This document shows, in pieces, positions 36,637-44,686 of a stretch of DNA of 64,000 nucleotides. The notes beneath the pieces are model-generated. The model was not told the origin of the DNA and did no database searches. It was given only the letters and a program-made list of their open reading frames with translations. The translations under genes were made by a program, and so were the position numbers. The first letter of the stretch is position 1. The number at the start of each line of letters is the position of its first letter. The DNA comes from Corynebacterium jeikeium (lineage in GTDB: Bacteria > Actinomycetota > Actinomycetes > Mycobacteriales > Mycobacteriaceae): the NCBI RefSeq assembly GCF_000738175.1, contig NZ_JFCH01000027.1, positions 191,636 to 255,635 of the forward strand. Direction: 5' to 3'.

Positions 36637-37158
36637 ATGGCCGAGAACCAGACTCGCTGGCTGACCCAGGAATCTTACGACCGACTGAATGCAGAACTGA
36701 CGGCTCTGAAGGAGAACCGTCCGGTGCTGGCAGCCGAGATTAACGAGCGCCGCGAAGAGGGCGACCTCAAGGAGAACGGCGGCTACCACGCAGCCCGCGA
36801 GCAGCAGGGCCAGGAAGAAGCACGCATCACCTACCTGGAGGAACTGCTGGATAGCGCCACCATCGGTGAGGCTCCGCAGGAGTCCGGCGTGGCACTGGTT
36901 GGTTCCGTGATCCACGTCTACTACGACGGTGACGAGGACGATAAGGAGACCTTCCTGATCGGTACCCGCGGCCTGGAGTCTTCTAACCCGGACCTGGAGA
37001 CCTACTCCACCGACGCTCCGCTGGGTGCAGCCATCGTCGGTGCCAAGGTCGGCGAGACTCGCGAGTACCAGACCCCTGCCGGCGATACTGTATCTGTGAC
37101 GATCGTTTCCGCTGAGCCTTACGATCCGGACCTGGACGTTCCGCGCGCGGAGCAGTAG
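36637..37158 (+). CDS. greA: Transcription elongation factor GreA
   Basis: GreA stimulates transcript cleavage by backtracked RNA polymerase. The 173-residue protein has the N-terminal coiled coil ([41 protein letters not shown], about residues 13-53), with acidic tip residues, and a C-terminal FKBP-like domain ([21 protein letters not shown]). The start is ATG 36637 with GGGAGA upstream. A terminator follows at 37209. Confidence 0.95.
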   Translation: MAENQTRWLTQESYDRLNAELTALKENRPVLAAEINERREEGDLKENGGYHAAREQQGQEEARITYLEELLDSATIGEAPQESGVALVGSVIHVYYDGDEDDKETFLIGTRGLESSNPDLETYSTDAPLGAAIVGAKVGETREYQTPAGDTVSVTIVSAEPYDPDLDVPRAEQ

Positions 37159-37208
37159 TTTCTGCTTTGCAGGCAGCTAAACCCTCTGGTTGCTGGCTGG
37201 CGGTAATA

Positions 37209-37234
37209 GAAAAGGGCGCCTTTGGGCGCCTTTT
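37209..37234 (+). terminator. Terminator of greA
   Basis: AAAAGGGCGCC-TTT-GGGCGCCTTTTC is a compact GC-rich hairpin with a T-run, about 50 bp after the greA stop. Confidence 0.9.
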
Positions 37235-37383
37235 CTTGTTTTCCTCTGCCTTCAGGTCTCCCTGCAGAGCCCAATGCTGCCCCCGGCGGCATCCGGCACT
37301 CACCCCGGCGACACGTTTCCCACCCCGGCAGCGGCCATTGCCGCCCCTCGGAGCGGTTATTACCACCCCTCGGAGCGGTTAAA

Positions 37384-37503
37384 TGTCGGAAAAGTTGCAA
37401 TTTGTTATTGGGAGACATTCTCACTTACATAAACCTGCAGGTCAGAGCGTTTTACTGCTCACGCGTCAGTGGCGGGGATTTTAGTTTTGCAACTTTTCCG
37501 ACA
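37384..37503 (-). repeat. 120-bp intergenic element A2
   Basis: TAAATGTCGGAAAAGTTGCA at 37380-37399 is the perfect reverse complement of the arm at 37488-37507. TGTCG to CGACA spans exactly 120 bp, as in A1. The box TGACCTGCA lies on the minus strand at offset 59 from the right end, so A2 is inverted relative to A1. The sequence just before the box (AAACGCTC) is shared with B2. Confidence 0.82.
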
Positions 37504-37567
37504 TTTAGCCCTGAGAACTGCAACTTTTCCGACATTTTCCGCTCCGCGCTCTCCTTTTTCCACCCCC
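37488..37567 (+). repeat. 31-bp repeats of the A-type arm beside A2
   Basis: TGCAACTTTTCCGACATTT begins at 37488 and again at 37519, a 31-bp step identical to that beside A1, and a degenerate T/C-rich unit follows from 37550. The 11-bp spacer sequence differs from that at A1, so arm and spacing are conserved but the spacer is not. Confidence 0.75.
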
Positions 37568-37612
37568 GCCATTTCCCCTTAGCCCCATCCTGAAAGAGGT
37601 TAAACCTCCAGA

Positions 37613-37705
37613 TGTCGCCAGATCGGGAATACACAGGGGGAAGTGTCGTCAGATCGGGAATACGCAGGAGGGAACCCCTCCAAATCAGGCCTATACCGGG
37701 GTGGA
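37613..37705 (+). repeat. 31-bp repeats of the B-type arm beside B2
   Basis: TGTCGCCAGATCGGGAATAC (37613) and TGTCGTCAGATCGGGAATAC (37644) are 31 bp apart. A degenerate copy lies near 37674, and the next arm is the left end of B2 at 37706, two further steps on. Confidence 0.78.
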
Positions 37706-37825
37706 TGTCGCTAGAACGGGAATACGTTCTTGCAAACCATTTGCAACTTCGAGAAAGTGCAGGTCAGAGCGTTTCGCTTTTATCAGGCTGGCTGACCACG
37801 CTCGCGCATTCCCGATCTAACGACA
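37706..37825 (-). repeat. 120-bp intergenic element B2
   Basis: TGTCGCTAGAACGGGAATAC (37706-37725) is complementary at 17 of 20 positions to the arm at 37806-37825. The span is exactly 120 bp. TGACCTGCACTTT lies on the minus strand at offset 59 from the right end, the same geometry as in A1, A2 and B1. Confidence 0.8.
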
Positions 37826-37940
37826 TTCCTCCGCCCAAGTAGCAAAATCCCCCGCACACGAGCAGCCAAGTCGCCGCTCCCCCGCACACGAACAGCCAAC
37901 TCCCCCCGCCCCCATGAGACAGCCCCCCTATGGGCAGCAG

Positions 37941-37969
37941 AAAGGGGCTCCCGGAAAACCGGAAGCCCC
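37941..37969 (-). terminator. Likely terminator of the Bax-inhibitor gene
   Basis: On the minus strand AGGGGCTtCCGG pairs with CCGGgAGCCCCT around TTTT and is followed by TTTCTG. It lies about 170 bp after the stop at 38139. Confidence 0.65.
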
Positions 37970-38063
37970 TCAACTAATAGCGCCTCAAAGTCTAAAACCA
38001 GGCGCCTAAGGCTCAGAAGCCCGGGCTCCAAGGCACTGGCACCTCGAGCACTGGCCTTATAGC

Positions 38064-38150
38064 CCTAGCGCCTCGAGCGCTAGCACCTCAGGCGCTAGCC
38101 CCTGACTAGCCCTAACTTCAGCGCTAGCCTCTGAAGCGCTAGTCCCTGAA
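38064..38150. repeat. GCGCTAG-rich repeat at the 3' end of the Bax-inhibitor gene
   Basis: AGCGCTAG occurs at 38076, 38120 and 38135, with related GGCGCTAG and CTAGCGCC copies between, separated by CCTCA/CCTGA-like spacers. The array runs over the stop codon at 38139 and continues downstream. Confidence 0.6.
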
Positions 38151-39044
38151 GTAGGACAGCAGGCGCAGGATCTCGGTGTACAGCCAGACCAGGGTAACGG
38201 CCAGCCCCAGCGCCACACCCCAGGCCATCTTGGACGGAGCACCAGCGCGAACCAGACGATCCGCCTGATCGAAGTCCAGCAGGAAGCTCATGGCAGCAAT
38301 ACCGATGCAGACCAGGGAGAAGATGATGGCGATCGGGCCACCGTCGCGCAGGATGCCTGCGGATCCCGTAACCAGCGCAAACACCAGGTTGCCCAGCGCC
38401 AAAACCAGGATGCCGATCATGGCGCCCACCAGGAAGCGAGTGAACTTCGGAGTCACGCGGATAGCACCGGTCTTGTACACAAACAGCATGCCAATGAACA
38501 CGCCAATGGTTCCCAGAACCGCCTGGGCAATGAGCATGCCGGCGTCAGTATCGCCAACCGCAGCGCCAGAAACCAGGAACGTAAAGCCACCAACAAACAG
38601 GCCCTCGAAGGCTGCGTAGGTCAGCGTGACCGGCGCGGAGTCGTACTTCTTGCCGAAGGCAGAAACCAGAACGGCGATCAGACCACCGATCATACCGACG
38701 AAGGTCAGCCCCATCGCAATGCCGGGGTTGCTCAGGCCAATGATGAAGTTCACCACTGCCAGAGCAATGATCACGGCCAACGTGATGCCGGTCTTGGTAA
38801 CAACGTCATCGACGGTCATCGGACGGTCGGCGCTGCCGGCCTGGCCGTAGTTGGCTGCGTCCTGCATGCCGTAACCCATAGCGGCGGTCTGCACACCACC
38901 GTGAGCGGAGGTCGCGTAGGGGTTCATCCCCTGCTGACCATAACCGCCCTGCTGGCCGTAGCCACCCTGGTTGCCCTGCTGTGCGAACGGGTGCTGGCCC
39001 TGGTTCTTGGCCAGCGACCCCATAAACGGGTTCGAGCTTTTCAT
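38139..39044 (-). CDS. Bax inhibitor-1/YccA family membrane protein
   Basis: This 301-residue protein has a Gly/Gln/Tyr-rich cytoplasmic N-terminus of about 75 residues (QGGYGQQGGYGQQG) and seven hydrophobic helices typical of the BI-1/YccA family. Residues DFDQADRLV near the C-terminus are the conserved acidic loop. Members act as calcium leak or protease-modulating proteins in the membrane; the bacterial role is unclear. Confidence 0.88.
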   Translation of the reverse strand: MKSSNPFMGSLAKNQGQHPFAQQGNQGGYGQQGGYGQQGMNPYATSAHGGVQTAAMGYGMQDAANYGQAGSADRPMTVDDVVTKTGITLAVIIALAVVNFIIGLSNPGIAMGLTFVGMIGGLIAVLVSAFGKKYDSAPVTLTYAAFEGLFVGGFTFLVSGAAVGDTDAGMLIAQAVLGTIGVFIGMLFVYKTGAIRVTPKFTRFLVGAMIGILVLALGNLVFALVTGSAGILRDGGPIAIIFSLVCIGIAAMSFLLDFDQADRLVRAGAPSKMAWGVALGLAVTLVWLYTEILRLLSYFRD

Positions 39045-39261
39045 TCTTTAGTACTCCAAAGTTGTGCTGGTCATTTTCGGTGCCGGAGCCTAGCGATTAG
39101 CCACCGGCGCTTTCGCGTACATCCTACCAACGGCTTAGTCTGCATAAAGGTTCCCACAAGCAAAAATTCGCACTCCCCCGCCCCTTCGGCGACCTATTCA
39201 TTTGCTTAGAAATGTTCTAGATCGAACACACTTCCCCGGCCTTTTAGGTAGTCTCCCAAAC

Positions 39262-40863
39262 ATGAAACGAACCAACTACAAGCGCCTATCCGTAGCCGCT
39301 CTGCCCGCCGACCTGGAAGTAGAGCTGCGCGAACTCACCACCAACGCCCGCCTTCACAACCTCAACGACGAATACGACGGCAAGCGCCTGGAGATCGAGG
39401 CTCCGTTCCTCGGCGAGACGATCGGCTGGGTCGCCAGCGGTGACTCCGACGATGTCACCGAAGCCTTCCGCTTCGCCCGCCGTGCCCAGCAGTCCTGGGT
39501 GCATGTCCCCTTCGCCGAACGCAAACGCATCTTCCGCCGCTTCCACGACCTGGTCCTGAAGAACGCCGAACTGCTCTGCGACATGGTGCAGCTGGAGACC
39601 GGCAAGAACCGTGCCAGCGCCTTTGACGAGGTCATGGACGTCGCCAACAATTCGCGTTACTACTCCAACAACGTGGAGAAGTTCATGAAGCCGCGCAGGC
39701 GCGCCTCGGCGATGTCGGTCATGGCGAAGTCCGTTGAGTACCGTCACCCGCTGGGAGCAGTCGGCCAGATCAGCCCGTGGAATTACCCGCTGTCCCTCGG
39801 CATTGGCGACGCGATCCCCGCACTGCTCGCCGGAAACGCTGTGGTCGCTAAGCCCGACTCTGCTACGCCTTTCACCTCGCTTTTGGTCTTTAAGTTTCTT
39901 TTTGACGCCGGACTGCCGCGCGACCTGGTGCAGTTAGTTACCGGTTCCGGCCGCGTGGTTGGTAGTGCCATTGCGGATCAGTGCGACTTCTTGATGTTCA
40001 CTGGCTCCACCGCAACGGGCAAGGTTTTGGGCGAGCAGGTTGGCCGTCGCTTAATCGGCTATTCCGCCGAGCTGGGTGGCAAGAATCCGCTGATTATCGC
40101 CAACGACGCGGACGTCAATTACGCCGCCCGCGGCGCTATCGATGCGTGCTTCTCTAACTCCGGTCAGCTGTGTGTTTCCATCGAGCGCATCTATGTCGAG
40201 CGTGCGTCCTACGAGGATTTCGTGGGCGCGTTTTCCTCGCGCGTGCAGTCCATGAGCCTGGGCAGCGGCTTCGAGTGGGAGACGCAGATGGGTTCGCTGG
40301 CTTCCGCTAGCCAGCTGGAGACCGTGGAAAAGTATGTGGAGGACGCCCGCGAGAAGGGCGCGAACATCCTGTGTGGTGGTAAGAAGCGCCCGGATCTGGG
40401 CCCTTACTTCTACGAGCCGACGGTCATGGTGGACGTTCCAGAGGATGCGCTGCTGCGCACCGAGGAGGTCTTCGGCCCGGTAGTTTACATCGAGCCGGTG
40501 GAGGATCTGTACGACGCGATCGAGCTGGCCAACGATACGGACTACGGCCTGAACGCCTCTGTGTTTGCCGCCGACGACACTGCCTGGAAGATCGGCCCGA
40601 AGATCGAGTCCGGTTCGGTGGCTCTGAACGATGGCTACACCTCCAGCTGGGCGGCCATTGATAACCCCATGGGTGGCATGAAGGAATCCGGTGTCTCCCA
40701 CCGCCACGGCGCGGAGGGGTTGCAGAAGTACACGGCAACGCAGAACGTCACCTCGCAGCGCTTCATGTACTTCCGCGGGCCGGAGTCGCTTAGCCGGAAG
40801 AGCTTCTCCAAGGTTATGCTCACGCTGCTGAAGGCTGGCAAGACCTTCCGCATGCTGCCGTAG
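39262..40863 (+). CDS. gabD2: Succinate-semialdehyde dehydrogenase (NADP+)-type aldehyde dehydrogenase
   Basis: This 533-residue aldehyde dehydrogenase has the NAD(P) loop FTGSTATGKVLGEQ, catalytic Glu in AELGGKNP (about residue 271) and catalytic Cys in FSNSGQLCVSIERI (about residue 305). The RRRASAMSV segment and length fit the actinobacterial GabD2 group, which oxidises succinic semialdehyde to succinate in the GABA/TCA bypass. Substrate is inferred from that similarity. One TTTTGACGCC at 39900-39909 lies in the coding sequence. Confidence 0.85.
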   Translation: MKRTNYKRLSVAALPADLEVELRELTTNARLHNLNDEYDGKRLEIEAPFLGETIGWVASGDSDDVTEAFRFARRAQQSWVHVPFAERKRIFRRFHDLVLKNAELLCDMVQLETGKNRASAFDEVMDVANNSRYYSNNVEKFMKPRRRASAMSVMAKSVEYRHPLGAVGQISPWNYPLSLGIGDAIPALLAGNAVVAKPDSATPFTSLLVFKFLFDAGLPRDLVQLVTGSGRVVGSAIADQCDFLMFTGSTATGKVLGEQVGRRLIGYSAELGGKNPLIIANDADVNYAARGAIDACFSNSGQLCVSIERIYVERASYEDFVGAFSSRVQSMSLGSGFEWETQMGSLASASQLETVEKYVEDAREKGANILCGGKKRPDLGPYFYEPTVMVDVPEDALLRTEEVFGPVVYIEPVEDLYDAIELANDTDYGLNASVFAADDTAWKIGPKIESGSVALNDGYTSSWAAIDNPMGGMKESGVSHRHGAEGLQKYTATQNVTSQRFMYFRGPESLSRKSFSKVMLTLLKAGKTFRMLP

Positions 40864-40897
40864 CAGCGACTCCCGCCGCGCGAAGCTCGCGCGGCTG

Positions 40898-42007
40898 TCA
40901 CCCTCGGGTGGCCGCCACTACCTCGGCGGCCACCCTTTTTGCATGCACTCCCACGCCAGTGATGGTGGCGGAGCCGGGCCCCACCCAATCGCCATAGCCC
41001 ACGAGGAAAAAGCCGGGGTGCTGGGGCGAGGGGGCGTCACCACGAAAAGAGAGCAACCCGCGAAAAGGACCGAGGGCGGGGCGGAACCCGGTGCACCAGA
41101 TGAGGTGGTCGGCGGAAACGTCATCAAGGGTGGAGAACATCTGCGTGGGGCGCAGGCGGCCGGTATCGCGAGCGCGGCGGACGACAGGGAGCATGACGAT
41201 GTCCCCGAGGCTGGAATCAGCGCCAGGGTCTTTCTTACCTGCGGAAATAGCGAGGTAGCGTTCACGGTTGCGGCGGAAAAGCTCCGCGCCGTCGACGTCG
41301 TCAGGCATCCAGCGGGGCGGGTGCCGGACGAACCAGGTGACATCGGCGACATCGGCCAGGTCTGCGGCGATCTGCGCTCCCGAGTTGGCCGCTCCGACGA
41401 CAGCCACGGAGGAACCAGCGAATAGCTCCGGCCCCGGATAGGTGGCGGTGTGCCACTGCCGGCCGGCAAACTCGCCGGGATAGTAGGGCACGAAAGGCGC
41501 GGACCAGGTGCCCGTGGCGGCCACGACGGTGCGGGCGCGCCAGATGTGGGCGCGGCTGGTGTGGGAGGCGCTAGACGAGTGGCCATCGCCTCTACCCGTG
41601 CGGGCATGCAGTTGAAAAAGCCCGGTCGGCTCGTCGTACTCCACCCGTTCGACATGCACGGGACGGACGACGGGCAGATCGTAGCGGCGTTCGTATTCGC
41701 GCAGGTAGTCGACCACATGGCCGGGCGGTGGATAGCCTTTAGGGCCGTTGTAGCTGGGCATCGGCATGCCCGGGAGGTTAGAGAAGTTGGTGTCGGAGAA
41801 TAATGTCATCGACGGCCACATGTGCCGCCAGGCCCCGCCCGGTTCCGGCTGATCGTCGAACACCGCAAAGTCAGGTGCCTTGCGCCCCCGTCTGTCCTCC
41901 CGGCGCAGGTAGAAGGCTGTGGCCAAAGCGGACTGGCCGCCACCGACAATGGCGCAGTCCAGAATGCGGTTTAAGTCAGGGGCTGAAGCTGAGACTGGTT
42001 CTGTCAT
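40898..42007 (-). CDS. FAD-dependent monooxygenase (ArsO/CzcO-like)
   Basis: The 369-residue flavoprotein starts with a Rossmann FAD site (CAIVGGGQSALATAFYL, about residue 18). It also has PGGAWRHMWPSMTLFS and a second nucleotide site VAVVGAANSGAQIAADLA (about residue 195), as in flavin-containing monooxygenases of the ArsO/CzcO group. The substrate is unknown; no arsenic gene is nearby. It follows an SDR gene by 21 bp on the same strand, so the two may act on one pathway. Confidence 0.82.
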   Translation of the reverse strand: MTEPVSASAPDLNRILDCAIVGGGQSALATAFYLRREDRRGRKAPDFAVFDDQPEPGGAWRHMWPSMTLFSDTNFSNLPGMPMPSYNGPKGYPPPGHVVDYLREYERRYDLPVVRPVHVERVEYDEPTGLFQLHARTGRGDGHSSSASHTSRAHIWRARTVVAATGTWSAPFVPYYPGEFAGRQWHTATYPGPELFAGSSVAVVGAANSGAQIAADLADVADVTWFVRHPPRWMPDDVDGAELFRRNRERYLAISAGKKDPGADSSLGDIVMLPVVRRARDTGRLRPTQMFSTLDDVSADHLIWCTGFRPALGPFRGLLSFRGDAPSPQHPGFFLVGYGDWVGPGSATITGVGVHAKRVAAEVVAATRG

Positions 42008-42028
42008 GAGTTGCCTGCAAGGAAGAAA

Positions 42029-42727
42029 CTAGCGCCCGTTAGCCGGGCGGATCGTCAGCGACTCGACCATGGCATCGTCCGTCGCGTCAATGGCCAGGCG
42101 CACAGCCTTCGCCACCGACCCCGGGCGCAGGTACTGAGTTTCGTCGTAATCCGCTTCGGCCACACCGCGGTGGGCCTGGATCTGACGCTGCATGTCGGAA
42201 TCGACCTTGCCTGGGTGAATGGAGCTCACGCGGATCTTGTCGCGCTGCTCCTCCCGCAGCGCATCGGTGTAGGCGCGCAGGGCGAACTTCGTGGTGGCGT
42301 ACGGGCCAAAGCCCACGCTGGAGCGGTAGCCCGCGCCAGAGTTGATCGTCACCACGGTTCCGTGCGCCGCCTGCAGCGCGCCGAGGAGCTGCCGGGTGAG
42401 CTCCGCAACGGCAAACAGGTTGATGTCGAAGGCGTGTTTCCACTGTTCAGGGGTGGTTTCGGTAACCGGATCGTGTGCCACCACGCCCGCGGAGTGCACC
42501 AGCACGTCCAGGCTGTCCAGCCCCAGTTCTGCCACGGCTGCACCGATGCCTTCCGTATCGGCGAGATCCGCCACGAAACCTTGCGCGCTCGGGAACTGGG
42601 AGGCAACGTCGTGGGCCTTCTCCGAACTGCCACCGATGATCAGGTGGTAGTCGTCCTGCAGTTCGCGGGCAATCGCCAGGCCGATGCCTCGCGTGCCGCC
42701 GGTAATCAGTGCGATCTTGCGTTCCAT
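42029..42727 (-). CDS. SDR-family oxidoreductase
   Basis: This classic short-chain dehydrogenase has 232 residues, with NAD(P) motif ITGGTRGIG (residues 8-16), the HSAG loop (about residue 83) and catalytic Tyr-Lys in YATTK (about residue 146). The substrate is unknown. It is the upstream gene of a pair with the FAD monooxygenase. The start is ATG 42727; the frame further upstream runs into CCCTTGCGCA direct repeats. Confidence 0.88.
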   Translation of the reverse strand: MERKIALITGGTRGIGLAIARELQDDYHLIIGGSSEKAHDVASQFPSAQGFVADLADTEGIGAAVAELGLDSLDVLVHSAGVVAHDPVTETTPEQWKHAFDINLFAVAELTRQLLGALQAAHGTVVTINSGAGYRSSVGFGPYATTKFALRAYTDALREEQRDKIRVSSIHPGKVDSDMQRQIQAHRGVAEADYDETQYLRPGSVAKAVRLAIDATDDAMVESLTIRPANGR

Positions 42728-42768
42728 TGTTGCTTTCCTTCCTCTACTCTCTTGTTCTCTTGCTCTGT

Positions 42769-42797
42769 ACCCTTGCGCACCCTTGCGCACCCTTGCG
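42769..42797. repeat. CCCTTGCGCA direct repeats
   Basis: Three consecutive near-identical units of 10-11 bp (CCCTTGCGCA) lie between the SDR start and the nnr stop. No function is evident. Confidence 0.7.
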
Positions 42798-42807
42798 CGT
42801 TCTCGCG

Positions 42808-44487
42808 TTATTTATGGTCGGGCGCCACAGTGCCCAGCCATGCCGTTGCATGCGGGATATGCTGTGCGATCTTCAACGCCGAGGTCGGCGCCGGGCCGTA
42901 CGGGGTAAGGGAGGCTATATATGACGCCGCAGCGTGCATCGCCACACCGATCGCGGCTGTGTCAACCACGTAATCTGCCTCGTGCGCCTCCAACTCGTAC
43001 TGCCCGGCTTCTGTGTAACCGCTATCCCGCGCCCGTTTGCCGGCATCGCGCGCCACCAGCGCGCCCAGAATTCCCGCGAGTACGTCGCCGGATCCGGGAG
43101 TGGCGGCCCAAGACGATGCAGTATCGACAACCACGGTGCGCTGTGGGTTGGCGATGATGGTGAAGCGCCCCTTCAGCAAAACCGTGCAATTCAGCTCGCG
43201 GGCCAGTCGTTCGGTGGAGGTGATTCGGTCCGGCGATTCTGCTGGCAGCCCGGCCGCCTTGGCCAACCGATCGAACTCCCCATCGTGCGGGGTGAGCAGC
43301 GTGGGAGCGTTGCGCGCACGCAGAATCTCTAGAACGTCAGGGTTCTTCGCCAGGACGGTGATCGCGTCGGCGTCCAGAACCAAGGGCTGCACCATGTCTA
43401 GAACGGAGAGCAGTTCATCGCGGGCGTCACGGTCTGTGCCGCGACCAGAGCCGACCATGCGCGCCTGCACCTGCCCCGCCCCGCGGACCACAGGGTGCAC
43501 GACGACTTCCGGGGTGGTTGCCAGAACGTATTCAGGGTGCTCGCCGATGTAACGCACCATCGAGCTAGTGGTGTTCACCGCCGCGAGCGTGGCCAGCACG
43601 CCTGCTCCCAAGTAGTCCTTGCTGCCCGCGCAGATGCCTACTACCCCGCCGGAGTATTTGTCGTCCACTGCCCCCGGCTCGCCGGGCAGCTCTCCGGGCA
43701 ACGGTTCCGGGCTGCCGAGCAGCTGCGCAGCCATGTCTTCCGGTGCGAGACGCTCAACAGGCGTGTGCCACAACGCGACATTGCTTTGGGCACTCTCGGC
43801 ACTCTCCGCGTTTTCGAGCCTGGCCAACTCGGCGGAAAGCATAGAGCCATCGTCCAAGCCGATGTCCTCGCACAGCACCGTTCCGCACTCGGCGCTGAGG
43901 CCGTGCGCCCGGCGCAACCCACCGAAGGTGACGGTCACGTCGGCACTAACGTGCCTGCCCGGTGCCTTCCCGGTATCGGCGGCCACACCGCTGGGGATGT
44001 CGATGGCCAACACAAGCGGCCGGCGCTTCCTTCCAGCGCGCACCCCCTGGGCTTCTCGCAGGAACTCATCGACCTCCACCGGGATCTCACCACGCCCGCC
44101 GAGGCCGAACATCCCGTCGACGATCACGCGATAGCTGTCTGCTAGTCCCAGCCCGACGAAGCTTCCGCCCGCCGCCGTGAACGCCCGCGCGGCGCGCTCG
44201 TGCACGCGGTCAGCGCCTTCGAGTGGGTAGGCCTCAACCTTCCTCCCCTGCATCGCAAGAACTGCGCCGGCGTACAACGCATCGCCGCCGTTTCCTCCCG
44301 GGCCGACCAGCAGCAACACGGACCCCTCTGCAGCGCCCGCTGGCTCCTCTGCTTGGGCCAGGATTTTTTCTGCCACGACCGCCACTGCATGCGCGGCGGA
44401 CTGCATCAGCTCATCCTCCCGCTGCTCGCGGGGGAACAAGGCAGCCTCGGCCGTGCGGATGTCCTGGGCTGTGTAGAGAGTGCGCAT
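42808..44487 (-). CDS. nnrDE: Bifunctional NAD(P)H-hydrate epimerase / ADP-dependent dehydratase
   Basis: A 559-residue fusion repairs damaged NAD(P)H hydrates. The N-terminal NnrE half (about residues 1-220) has GPGGNGGDALYAG and a VDGMFGLGGRG loop. The C-terminal NnrD half has AGSKDYLGAGVLA, TPHDGEFDRL and the ribokinase-like GSGDVLAGILGA motif. A linker of about 40 acidic residues joins them. ATG 44487 (MRTLYTAQDI) is the likely start; 44496 and 44514 are alternatives. It is divergent from the acyltransferase gene. Confidence 0.93.
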   Translation of the reverse strand: MRTLYTAQDIRTAEAALFPREQREDELMQSAAHAVAVVAEKILAQAEEPAGAAEGSVLLLVGPGGNGGDALYAGAVLAMQGRKVEAYPLEGADRVHERAARAFTAAGGSFVGLGLADSYRVIVDGMFGLGGRGEIPVEVDEFLREAQGVRAGRKRRPLVLAIDIPSGVAADTGKAPGRHVSADVTVTFGGLRRAHGLSAECGTVLCEDIGLDDGSMLSAELARLENAESAESAQSNVALWHTPVERLAPEDMAAQLLGSPEPLPGELPGEPGAVDDKYSGGVVGICAGSKDYLGAGVLATLAAVNTTSSMVRYIGEHPEYVLATTPEVVVHPVVRGAGQVQARMVGSGRGTDRDARDELLSVLDMVQPLVLDADAITVLAKNPDVLEILRARNAPTLLTPHDGEFDRLAKAAGLPAESPDRITSTERLARELNCTVLLKGRFTIIANPQRTVVVDTASSWAATPGSGDVLAGILGALVARDAGKRARDSGYTEAGQYELEAHEADYVVDTAAIGVAMHAAASYIASLTPYGPAPTSALKIAQHIPHATAWLGTVAPDHK

Positions 44488-44686
44488 ATTTCCCATGATA
44501 GGTGTGCAGCGCACCTACCCTGCGCTCGAACTAGACCTCCAGCCCTGCCCCCGTAGTGGCGTTCTAAAAAAATCGTTTCCCAAAGGTTCCCCAAAGGGCT
44601 AGACTGCATAGTCTGAACTGACGCGCCGGCGGCGCGCATAAAACCTCATAAGCACCTCACACTTGGAAAAGGTTCACTCGCTTCAC

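Larger units (their letters stand above)
37159..38138. other. Second gene-free repeat region, greA to Bax-inhibitor gene
   Basis: Nearly 1 kb without a credible gene. In order: greA terminator, element A2 (37384-37503) with repeated arms, B-type arms at 37613 and 37644, element B2 (37706-37825), a hairpin terminator (37941-37969), and a stretch rich in the palindromes AGCGCTAG and GCGCTAG. It carries the same A and B element types as the region after fumC. Confidence 0.7.

Noticed and set aside
37488..37725. CRISPR array
   Set aside because: Repeats are spaced by constant 11-bp gaps with no spacer-length sequence, copies are degenerate and no cas gene is present; better explained as iterated element arms.
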